Shown: piece after piece, positions 57,280 through 64,000 of the stretch | Position numbering within the stretch: the stretch's first letter is position 1 | Layout: every line of letters starts with the position of its first letter | DNA from: Rhizobium sp. NFR07 | GTDB taxonomy: Bacteria; Pseudomonadota; Alphaproteobacteria; Rhizobiales; Rhizobiaceae | Assembly (NCBI RefSeq): GCF_900111905.1 | Contig: NZ_FOKM01000001.1 | Coordinates: 682,001-746,000, forward strand | Length of the DNA: 64,000 nt | Direction: 5' to 3' | Position numbers and translations under genes: made by a program | The notes under the pieces: generated by a model | Databases searched by the model: none | The model's input: the letters and a program-made list of their open reading frames with translations, nothing else | Told to the model about the DNA's origin: nothing

Positions 57280-57747
57280 TCAAGCTTCTATCGGAAATGC
57301 AAATCCAGCTTTGACCCGGTCCATGACAACCATTGTCTTGAAGCCTTTGATATCGTGGTTCTCGTAAAAGAAGCGACGCGTAAAGGACTCGTAGTCCTCC
57401 ATGTCCTTCGCCGTGATAACAAGAATGAAATCGGCATCCCCCGTGACGTAATAGCCAATCATCACTTCCTTGGTAGCGCGGATCGCTGCCTTGAACCGAT
57501 CGACGATATCGGCCCGTTCGCGCTCCAGCGAGACCAGCACGATCATGGTGATACCGCGTCCGACTGCCTTGGGTGAGACGATGGACACGTCCGCTTCGAT
57601 CACCCCCTCCTCGCGCAGCCGCTTCAATCGCCGCTGACATGCCGTCGGTGAGAGATTGACGAGCTTCGCCAACTCTTCAGACGTCAGACGATTGTTTTTC
57701 TGAACGGCATCAAGCAGCGCCCTGTCCGCTCTATCGAGAGTTCTCAT
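57280..57747 (-). CDS. asnC: Lrp/AsnC family regulator of the ectoine-type cluster
   Basis: A 155-residue Lrp/AsnC protein with an N-terminal helix-turn-helix ('DRALLDAVQKNNRLTSEELA', 'KLVNLSPTACQRRLKRLREE') and a C-terminal RAM effector domain ('MIGYYVTGDADFILVITAKD', 'FFYENHDIKGFKTMVVMDRV'). The ATG at 57747 has AGGA upstream; an in-frame ATG at 57765 is possible. It diverges from the ssd-like gene with a 120-base gap. An asnC gene next to ssd and atf is a regular part of ectoine-use clusters (DoeX in Halomonas), where it responds to ectoine breakdown products. Confidence 0.88.
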   Translation of the reverse strand: MRTLDRADRALLDAVQKNNRLTSEELAKLVNLSPTACQRRLKRLREEGVIEADVSIVSPKAVGRGITMIVLVSLERERADIVDRFKAAIRATKEVMIGYYVTGDADFILVITAKDMEDYESFTRRFFYENHDIKGFKTMVVMDRVKAGFAFPIEA

Positions 57748-57867
57748 GCAGAAATCCTGCGTCAAGTATTAAATGTAAGCGTAATTCCTGCGCTGAAGAT
57801 GAAATCAACGCAGCCAACCGATCATTGCGCGCGGCTAGTCTCTCTGTAAACCCACTTGGAGCTTTGC

Positions 57868-59346
57868 ATGAAAGGTATTGCCCGCGCTGCACTGAAAAAC
57901 CTGCAGCGACCCGATTTGATCGAGAGCCGCGCCTTTCTCGGTGGCAGATGGGTTGCTCGTGATGAGAGGCTGAGTATCATTGATCCGGCAACCGGAGAAG
58001 ACATCGAAAGTGTGGCGGCCTGCTCGCTTGAGGACGCCAACGTTGCCGTAGATGCTGCGAAAAAAGCCTTTCTCGATTGGCGAGACAAGCTGCCTGCCGA
58101 ACGCGGTCAGATCCTGCGTGGATGGGGCAAGTTGATGCGCGACAATGCGCAGGATCTCGCCATCATCATGACGGTCGAACAGGGCAAGCCGCTCTTAGAA
58201 TCGCTTGGCGAGATTGCCTATGCCGCCAATTTCCTCGATTGGTTTGCCGGCGAGGGTGAGCGCGCCTATGGCGAGACGATCCCGAGCCACCTGCCCGGCA
58301 GCCGTCTTTCGGTGCAGATGCAGCCGTTGGGCGTCACCGTTGCCATCACGCCGTGGAACTTTCCCTCTGCCATGATCACCCGCAAGGCGGGAGCGGCGCT
58401 TGCCGCCGGCTGCACCATGATCGTCAAGCCCGCGCCTGAAACACCGCTTTCGGCGCTCGCTCTGGCGAAGCTTGCGCAAGAGGCGGGCATGCCCGCCGGC
58501 GTATTCCAGGTCATTACCGGTAAAGCCGCGCCACTTGCGCGCCACCTCTTGGAACACACCGATGTGCGTGCATTTTCCTTTACCGGCTCCACAGAAGTGG
58601 GGCGTATTCTGCTTACGCAATCGGCAGCCACCATCAAGAAGGCTTCGCTGGAACTCGGTGGCCACGCGCCTTTCATCCTGTTCGGCGATGCCGAGCTTTC
58701 GAAAGCCGTGAAGGGGTGCATCGGCGCAAAATTCGCGACGTCGGGGCAGGATTGCCTTGCCGCCAACCGGATCTATGTCCAGCGCGGTATCTATGAGAGT
58801 TTCGTCGATCAGTTCGGCAAGGCAAGTGCCGAACTCACGGTCGGTCACGGTCTTGAACCCGGGATAGATATCGGGCCAATGACGCGCCCCTCTGTCGCCG
58901 AGAAATGCCGCCAGCAGATTGCCCAGGCTCTTTCGGCTGGCGCGCGTCTCGTCTGCGGCGGACAGGATAGCCCGCTCGGCGGCAATTTCGTTACGCCGAC
59001 GGTGCTTGCCGATGTCACCGACGACATGCTGATCGCCCGCGAGGAAACCTTCGGGCCGGTCGCGGCGATCCTGCCATTCGATGACGAGCAGGAAGTGCTT
59101 GTGCGCGCCAACGCCAGCGAAATGGCGCTGGCCGCCTATGTCTATACCAACGATCTCGGCCGCGCGATGCGTCTCACCGACCGGCTCGAATATGGCATGA
59201 TCGCCGTCAACACGCCAAAATTCACCGGCGCGCCGATCCCCTTCGGCGGCTGGAAGCAATCCGGCCTTGGCCGCGAAGGGTCGCGCCACGGCCTCCTTGA
59301 ATATCTCGAAGCAAAATATGTCTGTTTCGGCAATCTCGCTGCATGA
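57868..59346 (+). CDS. ssd: NAD(P)-dependent semialdehyde dehydrogenase (DoeC/Ssd-like)
   Basis: A 492-residue aldehyde dehydrogenase of the succinate-semialdehyde group. It shows 'VAITPWNFPSAMITRKAGAA', 'VFQVITGKAAPLARHLLEHT', the 'FTGSTEVGRILL' coenzyme loop, catalytic glutamate in 'KKASLELGGHAPFILF' and the nucleophile cysteine in 'FATSGQDCLAANRIYVQRGI'. In ectoine catabolism the equivalent enzyme (DoeC/Ssd) oxidises L-aspartate semialdehyde to aspartate; a general succinate- or glutarate-semialdehyde role is the alternative. The ATG at 57868 has GGAG seven bases upstream. The aminotransferase gene follows 13 bases after its stop. Confidence 0.88.
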   Translation: MKGIARAALKNLQRPDLIESRAFLGGRWVARDERLSIIDPATGEDIESVAACSLEDANVAVDAAKKAFLDWRDKLPAERGQILRGWGKLMRDNAQDLAIIMTVEQGKPLLESLGEIAYAANFLDWFAGEGERAYGETIPSHLPGSRLSVQMQPLGVTVAITPWNFPSAMITRKAGAALAAGCTMIVKPAPETPLSALALAKLAQEAGMPAGVFQVITGKAAPLARHLLEHTDVRAFSFTGSTEVGRILLTQSAATIKKASLELGGHAPFILFGDAELSKAVKGCIGAKFATSGQDCLAANRIYVQRGIYESFVDQFGKASAELTVGHGLEPGIDIGPMTRPSVAEKCRQQIAQALSAGARLVCGGQDSPLGGNFVTPTVLADVTDDMLIAREETFGPVAAILPFDDEQEVLVRANASEMALAAYVYTNDLGRAMRLTDRLEYGMIAVNTPKFTGAPIPFGGWKQSGLGREGSRHGLLEYLEAKYVCFGNLAA

Positions 59347-59359
59347 AAGGAATTCTGCC

Positions 59360-60763
59360 ATGACCATCGACATCAACCGGATCGCAGAAATGGATCGCAA
59401 TGCGGTCCTGCATCCGTTCACCCAGCTCAAGGATTTTGCCAGCGGTAAGATGGGCGATCCGACGATCGTCGAAACCGGCAAGGGTATCCGCATTCAGGAT
59501 GCGAACGGCAAACAGTTGATCGACGGTTTTGCCGGTCTCTACTGCGTCAATGTCGGCTATGGCCGAACCGAGGTTGCCGAGGCCATTTCGCGCCAGGCCT
59601 ATCGCCTCGCCTATTACCATTCCTATGCCGCCCACACGACGGACGAACTGGCCATCCTCTCCGATCGCCTGGTGAAGATGGCACCGGGCAAGATGAGCAA
59701 GGTGTTCTACGGCATGTCCGGCTCCGATGCCAACGAGACGCAAGCGAAGCTCGTCTGGTACTACAGCAACCTGCGCGGCAAGCCGAACAAGAAGAAGATC
59801 ATCTCCCGCGAGCGCGGTTATCATGGCTGCAGCGTCGTCTCCGGCTCCATGACCGGCATGAGCTTCTACCATGACCATATGGACCTCCCGCGCGCAGGCA
59901 TCCTGCATACCGGCGCACCGCATCATTACTGGGGTGCGGAGGCCGGCGAGACGGAACTCGAATTTTCCAGGCGCCGCGCCGACGAGCTCGAAGCCCTGAT
60001 CCTGCGCGAGGACCCCGATACGATCGGCGCCTTTATCGCCGAGCCAGTGCTGGGGACTGGCGGAATCACGCCCCCGCCGCAGGGTTATTGGGAGGAAGTG
60101 CAGAAGGTCCTCAGGAAATACGACATTCTGCTGATTGCCGATGAAGTCATAACTGGTTTCGGGCGTACCGGCTCGATGTTCGGATCGCAGCACTACGGCA
60201 TAGAGCCGGACCTGATCACCGTCGCCAAGGGCCTGACCTCGGCCTATTTCCCGCTGTCGGGCGCAATCGTCGGCGAAAAGGTCTACAAGGTCATGGAGGA
60301 AGGGGCCGACCGTGTCGGGGCCTTCTCGCACGGATATACCTATTCCGGCCACCCGATCGGTGCTGCGGCGGCCAACGCCGTTCTCGACATCGTCGAGAAG
60401 GAGGATCTGCCGGGCAATGCTCGCGACGTCGGCAACTATTTCCAGGAGCAGCTGAAGGCGAAATTCGCTCAGCTTCCCATTGTCGGCGAAGTACGTGGTG
60501 TCGGCCTGATGGGGGCGATCGAATTCGTTGCCGACCGCGAAAAGAAACTGCGCTTCGCCCCAGGACTTACTGTCGGTGCGCGTGTCTCGAAGGCTGCCCG
60601 CAGCCGTGGTCTTATCGCCCGCGCCATGCCGCACGGCGACATTCTGGGTTTTGCACCACCACTCGTCACGACGAAGGAAGAGGTCGACGAGATCGTCGCC
60701 ATCGCCGAAGCCGCAGTCCGTTCCGTCATGGACGAGCTGGTCCAGGCTGGCGAAAAGATCTGA
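59360..60763 (+). CDS. atf: Class III aminotransferase (DoeD/Atf-like)
   Basis: A 467-residue PLP-dependent omega-aminotransferase. 'MSGSDANETQAKLVWYYSNL' and 'SRERGYHGCSVVSGSMTGMS' are the cofactor-phosphate and ring-stacking segments, 'EPVLGTGGITPPPQGYWEEV' and 'LLIADEVITGFGRTGSMFGS' hold the Asp that binds the pyridine nitrogen, and 'ITVAKGLTSAYFPLSG' contains the Schiff-base lysine. It is close in length to Y4uB of NGR234. In the ectoine route DoeD/Atf converts L-2,4-diaminobutyrate to aspartate semialdehyde, the substrate of the preceding gene product. The ATG has AAAGGA before it. Confidence 0.88.
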   Translation: MTIDINRIAEMDRNAVLHPFTQLKDFASGKMGDPTIVETGKGIRIQDANGKQLIDGFAGLYCVNVGYGRTEVAEAISRQAYRLAYYHSYAAHTTDELAILSDRLVKMAPGKMSKVFYGMSGSDANETQAKLVWYYSNLRGKPNKKKIISRERGYHGCSVVSGSMTGMSFYHDHMDLPRAGILHTGAPHHYWGAEAGETELEFSRRRADELEALILREDPDTIGAFIAEPVLGTGGITPPPQGYWEEVQKVLRKYDILLIADEVITGFGRTGSMFGSQHYGIEPDLITVAKGLTSAYFPLSGAIVGEKVYKVMEEGADRVGAFSHGYTYSGHPIGAAAANAVLDIVEKEDLPGNARDVGNYFQEQLKAKFAQLPIVGEVRGVGLMGAIEFVADREKKLRFAPGLTVGARVSKAARSRGLIARAMPHGDILGFAPPLVTTKEEVDEIVAIAEAAVRSVMDELVQAGEKI

Positions 60764-60826
60764 CCCAAGCGCATCTGCCAAGCCGGATTAGCTTGCCGGC
60801 TTGATGTTTGCGTTCCGAGCAAAATC

Positions 60827-60861
60827 GCAGCGATTGCGCCTATTTACAGTGCAATCGCTGC
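60827..60861. promoter_or_regulatory. Perfect 11-bp inverted repeat between atf and the MocR regulator
   Basis: GCAGCGATTGC (60827-60837) and GCAATCGCTGC (60851-60861) are exact inverted copies with a 13-base spacer. There is no T-run after it, so an operator or a message-stabilising hairpin is as likely as a terminator. It lies about 80-115 bases before the regulator's start. Confidence 0.5.
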
Positions 60862-60867
60862 CTCAAA

Positions 60868-60904
60868 TGCATAACGCTTCATCTTTTCGGCGAAGCGTGC
60901 ATAA
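60868..60904 (+). promoter_or_regulatory. Direct repeat TGCATAA upstream of the MocR regulator
   Basis: TGCATAA occurs at 60868-60874 and 60898-60904, three helical turns apart, and encloses an inverted repeat CGCTTC (60875-60880) / GAAGCG (60892-60897). MocR-type regulators often bind paired direct repeats near their own gene, so this is a possible autoregulation site. Confidence 0.35.
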
Positions 60905-60941
60905 TGTCATGAAATTACCGCTTCAAAAACGAGACAATTTC

Positions 60942-62390
60942 ATGCGTCGTCAAGCCAATTCATTCGCGCCTGATCCGGTTCCCGCAACCAAACCGGTGGC
61001 GTGGCAACCGAGCCTGACCAAGCAGAAGGGGGAGACGAAGCACGCAGCACTCACCGGGCGCATTATCGCCGATATCGATGCCGGTGTGCTCAAACCGATG
61101 GACCGTATGCCGACGCATCGCGATCTGGCGCGCGAGCTCGGCCTATCCGTCCAGACAGTCAGCCTCTCCTACAAGGAGGCGGAACGGCTCGGCTATCTGA
61201 GCGGCGAGATCGGCCGCGGGACATTCGTCAAGGCACGCGTGACGGACCGCGCCGGACGCATGATGCTCGATCATAGTCCCAATGAGGTGCTCGACCTTTC
61301 GATCATTCGCGGCGTTTATCTCGACGCCCATGAAAATGCCTCGCGTGAGATCCTTCGTGAACTGGCGGACGGCGATAATGCGAGCTTCATGCGTCCCTGC
61401 CGTCCGATTGCCGGTCTCGACCGTCATCGCGAGACGGCGCGCATATGGTTGCGTATGCTGGGCGTCACCGCCGGTGCTGAGCGTATCCTCGTCACCAATG
61501 GTGCAGCCCACGGCATTTTTCTCGCGTTGAGCTGCGTCGTCCGCTCTGGCGACGTCGTCTTGTGCGAAAACCTCACCGATCACGGCATTATCGGGCTCTC
61601 CAACATACTCGGCTTCAGCCTCAAGGGATTGTCCACCGACGAGGAAGGCATTTTGCCGGATGCGCTTGAGGCCGCCTGCTCGGCCGGCGGTGTGCGGGCG
61701 TTGGCACTTATCCCGACGCTCAACAATCCGACCGGTCATGTTGCAGGCGCCGCGCGCAGGCGCGAAATAGCCGCGATTGCGAAGCGCCATGGCATTTTTG
61801 TCATTGAGGACGAGGTCTATCGCCCGATGATAGAGGAGGACCTGCCTTCGATCACCGAGATGCTGCCTGATCTCGGCTTCTTCGTCACCAGTTTTACCAA
61901 GACGGTGCTGACAGGATTGCGCGTCGGCTATCTCGTCGTGCCGCCCGCCTATTCCATCCGCGCCGCCTCGATCCTGCGCGTATCGAGCTGGAGCGGCACC
62001 TATCTCACGGGCGAAATCGCTACGCGCTGGGTGGAAAACGGTACCGCGCAGCGGCTGCTCGAAATCCAGCGCGAGGAGGCTCGTGCGCGCCAAATGATAG
62101 CCACGGAAATTCTTGGCGACCACATCGCCTCCAGTCATCCGCTCGCGCTTTGCGCCTGGCTGAAGGTTCCTCCGCACTGGAGCGAAGAGGGGCTGGTCCG
62201 CTCGCTCACCAATCAGAATGTTGCTGTCACGCCATCGGAACCCTTCATCGCCGGGCCGGGCCATGGCGGTGGCATCCGTATATGCCTGGGTGGACGCCTC
62301 AACCATGCAACCCTCACCAAGGCGCTGACAACCGTCCGTCAGGTCTTCGAGCAATTGCCTCCCGTCTATGACATCGGTTCGATCGGCTGA
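60942..62390 (+). CDS. enuR: MocR/GntR regulator with aminotransferase-like domain, EnuR-like
   Basis: A 482-residue regulator: GntR-type winged helix at about 30-95 ('HAALTGRIIADIDAGVLKPM', 'RMPTHRDLARELGLSVQTVS', 'LSGEIGRGTFVKARV') joined to a fold-type I aminotransferase domain ('TNGAAHGIFLALSCVVRSGD', 'IPTLNNPTGHVAGAARRREI', and 'VTSFTKTVLTGLRVGYLVVP' with the PLP lysine). Of the possible starts (60801, 60909, 60942) the last is nearest the expected EnuR length of about 460 residues. EnuR represses ectoine genes until a PLP-linked breakdown product such as alpha-ADABA binds. It sits between atf and eutB. Confidence 0.82.
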   Translation: MRRQANSFAPDPVPATKPVAWQPSLTKQKGETKHAALTGRIIADIDAGVLKPMDRMPTHRDLARELGLSVQTVSLSYKEAERLGYLSGEIGRGTFVKARVTDRAGRMMLDHSPNEVLDLSIIRGVYLDAHENASREILRELADGDNASFMRPCRPIAGLDRHRETARIWLRMLGVTAGAERILVTNGAAHGIFLALSCVVRSGDVVLCENLTDHGIIGLSNILGFSLKGLSTDEEGILPDALEAACSAGGVRALALIPTLNNPTGHVAGAARRREIAAIAKRHGIFVIEDEVYRPMIEEDLPSITEMLPDLGFFVTSFTKTVLTGLRVGYLVVPPAYSIRAASILRVSSWSGTYLTGEIATRWVENGTAQRLLEIQREEARARQMIATEILGDHIASSHPLALCAWLKVPPHWSEEGLVRSLTNQNVAVTPSEPFIAGPGHGGGIRICLGGRLNHATLTKALTTVRQVFEQLPPVYDIGSIG

Positions 62391-62411
62391 TGCATATCCC
62401 GACAATCATTG

Positions 62412-62441
62412 AATCATTACAATATAATAATTGACATGATT
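62412..62441 (+). promoter_or_regulatory. Candidate eutB promoter with overlapping dyad
   Basis: The 67-base gap before eutB is A/T-rich. TATAAT (62423-62428) is a full -10 match but no good -35 lies 17 bases before it. The -10 is centred in an inverted repeat AATCAT (62412-62417) / ATGATT (62436-62441), the layout of a repressor site over a promoter. Confidence 0.4.
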
Positions 62442-62457
62442 TTACTTCGCTCTCAAC

Positions 62458-63477
62458 ATGACAATCATGAAGAGCGAAATCCTGTCCAGATCAGCCGAAA
62501 AGATGATGCTGCCAGTCACGCTGGCGGACATCGAGCAGGCTGCGGCGCGCATCGTCGGCCGCGTGACGCGCACGCCGCTCGTCCGCTCCAGTTCTCTCTC
62601 CGGGCTTACCGGTCAGCCGGTTCATCTGAAGCTCGAAACACGTCAGCCTGTCGGCGCCTTCAAGCTACGCGGCGCAATGAACGCTATCCTGTCGCTGGAT
62701 GAGGCGGCACGCAGGCGGGGTCTCGTGACCGCCTCGACGGGCAATCACGGCCGCGCCGTCGCCTATGCCGCCCGCGAACTGGGCGTGCCGGCAACGATCT
62801 GCATGTCATCGCTCGTGCCCACCAACAAGGTTGAGGCGATCCGCGCACTCGATGCGGAAATCCGTATCGTCGGCACCTCGCAGGACGATGCACAGGAAGA
62901 GGTGGAGCGCCTAGTTCAAAGCCGCAGCCTCACGCCTATCCCGCCTTTCGATGATGTGGATGTCGTTGCAGGCCAGGGCACGATCGGCCTCGAAATTGTC
63001 GAGGAACTGCCCGATTTGGCAACCGTGCTTGTTCCCCTCTCCGGAGGCGGCCTGGCGGGCGGCATTGCCGTTGCCGTCAAGGCTTTGAAGCCGCAAGCGC
63101 GCATCATCGGCATCTCGATGGAGCGCGGGGCAGCCATGCATGCTGCCATCGCAGCCGGTAAGCCCGTTTCGATCCGCGAGGAGGAAACACTGGCGGATTC
63201 GCTGGGCGGTGGCATCGGGCTCAAAAACCAGGTCACCTTTGCGCTTTGCCGTGATCTCCTCGATGAAGTCGTCCTGCTGACCGAAGACGAAATTGCCGCC
63301 GGCATGCGTCATGCGGCGCATGAAGAAGGCGAGATCGTTGAAGGCGCGGGTACGGTCGGCATCGCCGCCATTTTGGCCGGAAAGGTTCGCCTCTCAGGCC
63401 CCACCGCCATCATTCTATCGGGCAGCAATATCGACCCGGCGAGCCATCGGAAAATCGTCGACGGAGCCGCCGCATGA
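62458..63477 (+). CDS. eutB: EutB, threonine dehydratase-like enzyme of hydroxyectoine use
   Basis: A 339-residue fold-type II PLP enzyme. 'KLETRQPVGAFKLRGAMNAI' contains the Schiff-base lysine, 'VTASTGNHGRAVAYAARELG' binds the cofactor, and 'VPLSGGGLAGGIAVAVKAL' is the phosphate-binding glycine loop. The family also includes threonine dehydratases and serine racemases. The next gene is a cyclodeaminase-family protein overlapping as ATGA, the eutB-eutC pair known from ectoine/5-hydroxyectoine clusters. EutB is thought to help convert hydroxyectoine to ectoine. Other in-frame starts exist at 62467 and 62503. Confidence 0.85.
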   Translation: MTIMKSEILSRSAEKMMLPVTLADIEQAAARIVGRVTRTPLVRSSSLSGLTGQPVHLKLETRQPVGAFKLRGAMNAILSLDEAARRRGLVTASTGNHGRAVAYAARELGVPATICMSSLVPTNKVEAIRALDAEIRIVGTSQDDAQEEVERLVQSRSLTPIPPFDDVDVVAGQGTIGLEIVEELPDLATVLVPLSGGGLAGGIAVAVKALKPQARIIGISMERGAAMHAAIAAGKPVSIREEETLADSLGGGIGLKNQVTFALCRDLLDEVVLLTEDEIAAGMRHAAHEEGEIVEGAGTVGIAAILAGKVRLSGPTAIILSGSNIDPASHRKIVDGAAA

Positions 63478-64000
63478 GCCATATCAGCATCCTGACCGAA
63501 AAAGACCTGCGTCCTATCGTCAGCCTCGACCTGTCGGCAGTCGAGTGCGTCGAACAGGCCTTTGCGGCGCTCGCCACCAAAGCCGTTGCCATGCCGCCGA
63601 TCCTTCGGCTGGACATCCCCGAATTCCGCGGCGAAGTGGATGTGAAGACCGCCTATGTACCGGGCTTTGATGGCTTTGCCATAAAAGTCAGCCCCGGCTT
63701 CTTCGACAATCCGGCACTCGGCCTGCCGAGCCTCAACGGACTGATGATCCTCTTCAGTTCGAGGACCGGATTGGTCGAAGCCCTTCTTCTCGACAATGGT
63801 TATCTCACCGACGTGCGCACGGCCGCAGCCGGTGCGGTCGCTGCCAGACATCTGTCACGTGAAGACGCTTCCGTCGCCACGATCTTCGGTGCCGGCATGC
63901 AGGCGAGGTTGCAGCTTGAGGCGCTGATGCTTGTGCGGCCGATAAGGTCGGCGCGCATATGGGCGCGCGATCATGCCAAGGCGCAGAAGCTTGCCGGCGA
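63474..64000 (+). CDS. eutC: EutC, ornithine cyclodeaminase/mu-crystallin family protein, 5' part
   Basis: The gene runs off the window; 175 residues are visible of a usual 320-330. 'LTEKDLRPIVSLDLSAVECV', 'VDVKTAYVPGFDGFAIKVSP' with a lysine at the substrate pocket, 'LLDNGYLTDVRTAAAGAVAA' (the Arg/Thr/Ala phosphate-region motif of the family) and 'VATIFGAGMQARLQLEALML' (GxGxQA nucleotide loop) identify it. The ATG overlaps the eutB stop (ATGA). In ectoine loci EutC acts with EutB on hydroxyectoine. The rest of the cluster (eutADE and an importer) is expected downstream. Confidence 0.85.
   Translation, partial: MSHISILTEKDLRPIVSLDLSAVECVEQAFAALATKAVAMPPILRLDIPEFRGEVDVKTAYVPGFDGFAIKVSPGFFDNPALGLPSLNGLMILFSSRTGLVEALLLDNGYLTDVRTAAAGAVAARHLSREDASVATIFGAGMQARLQLEALMLVRPIRSARIWARDHAKAQKLAG

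Overview
The window reads as an accessory or chromid-like segment of a high-GC alphaproteobacterium of the order Rhizobiales, most probably the Rhizobium leguminosarum/etli group or a close relative. The grounds are a rhizobial-type erythritol (ery) locus, BA14K, DUF982 and HWE-kinase families, and EcfG-type (GGAAC-N16-CGTT) promoters. No rRNA, tRNA, CRISPR array, phage or intact insertion sequence was recognised. It is a mosaic of catabolic operons with local regulators, joined by a signalling and stress block.

Layout. 0-7 kb: the end of a four-carbon acid-sugar kinase (DUF1537), then on the minus strand a LysR regulator and an NMT1/SsuA-type ABC importer operon that ends in an unusual three-domain RidA protein and a TauE/SafE permease. 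7-18 kb: a minus-strand operon for branched-chain amino acid breakdown, with all four branched-chain keto acid dehydrogenase genes, isovaleryl-CoA dehydrogenase, methylcrotonyl-CoA carboxylase, and MaoC and CitE proteins in place of the usual hydratase and HMG-CoA lyase. 18-22.4 kb: an AraC regulator and a divergent three-gene set suited to isoleucine/acyl-CoA oxidation. A nearly identical 18-bp site lies about 100 bp before each of the two operons.

22.5-39.3 kb: a polyol region. On the plus strand eryA-B-C-D, a DeoR regulator, eryH and eryI take erythritol to D-erythrose-4-phosphate. Divergent from them is an RbsABC-like importer with a DUF2291 protein, followed past two strong hairpins by a second DeoR / FGGY kinase / GlpD-like dehydrogenase set of unknown polyol substrate. 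A perfect inverted repeat and candidate promoters lie in the 788-bp divergent gap.

39.3-46.4 kb: a scrambled Fic-protein relic, an OmpR-type two-component pair, a glycine-zipper lipoprotein and an RND efflux pump with its adaptor. 46.4-49.6 kb: small stress or envelope genes (DUF982, Arg/Asp-rich lipoprotein, a 52-residue protein, CsbD, PRC-barrel, BA14K), at least two with perfect EcfG promoters. 49.9-57.1 kb: a plus-strand signalling block (HWE kinase, lone receiver, PAS-LuxR regulator, double-domain KaiC-like ATPase, hybrid kinase with an N-terminal receiver-like domain). 57.3-64 kb: asnC, ssd, atf, an EnuR-like MocR regulator, eutB and the start of eutC, the signature of ectoine/5-hydroxyectoine use; the cluster continues past the window.

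All functions are inferred from reading the translated sequence and gene order. No database search was run.
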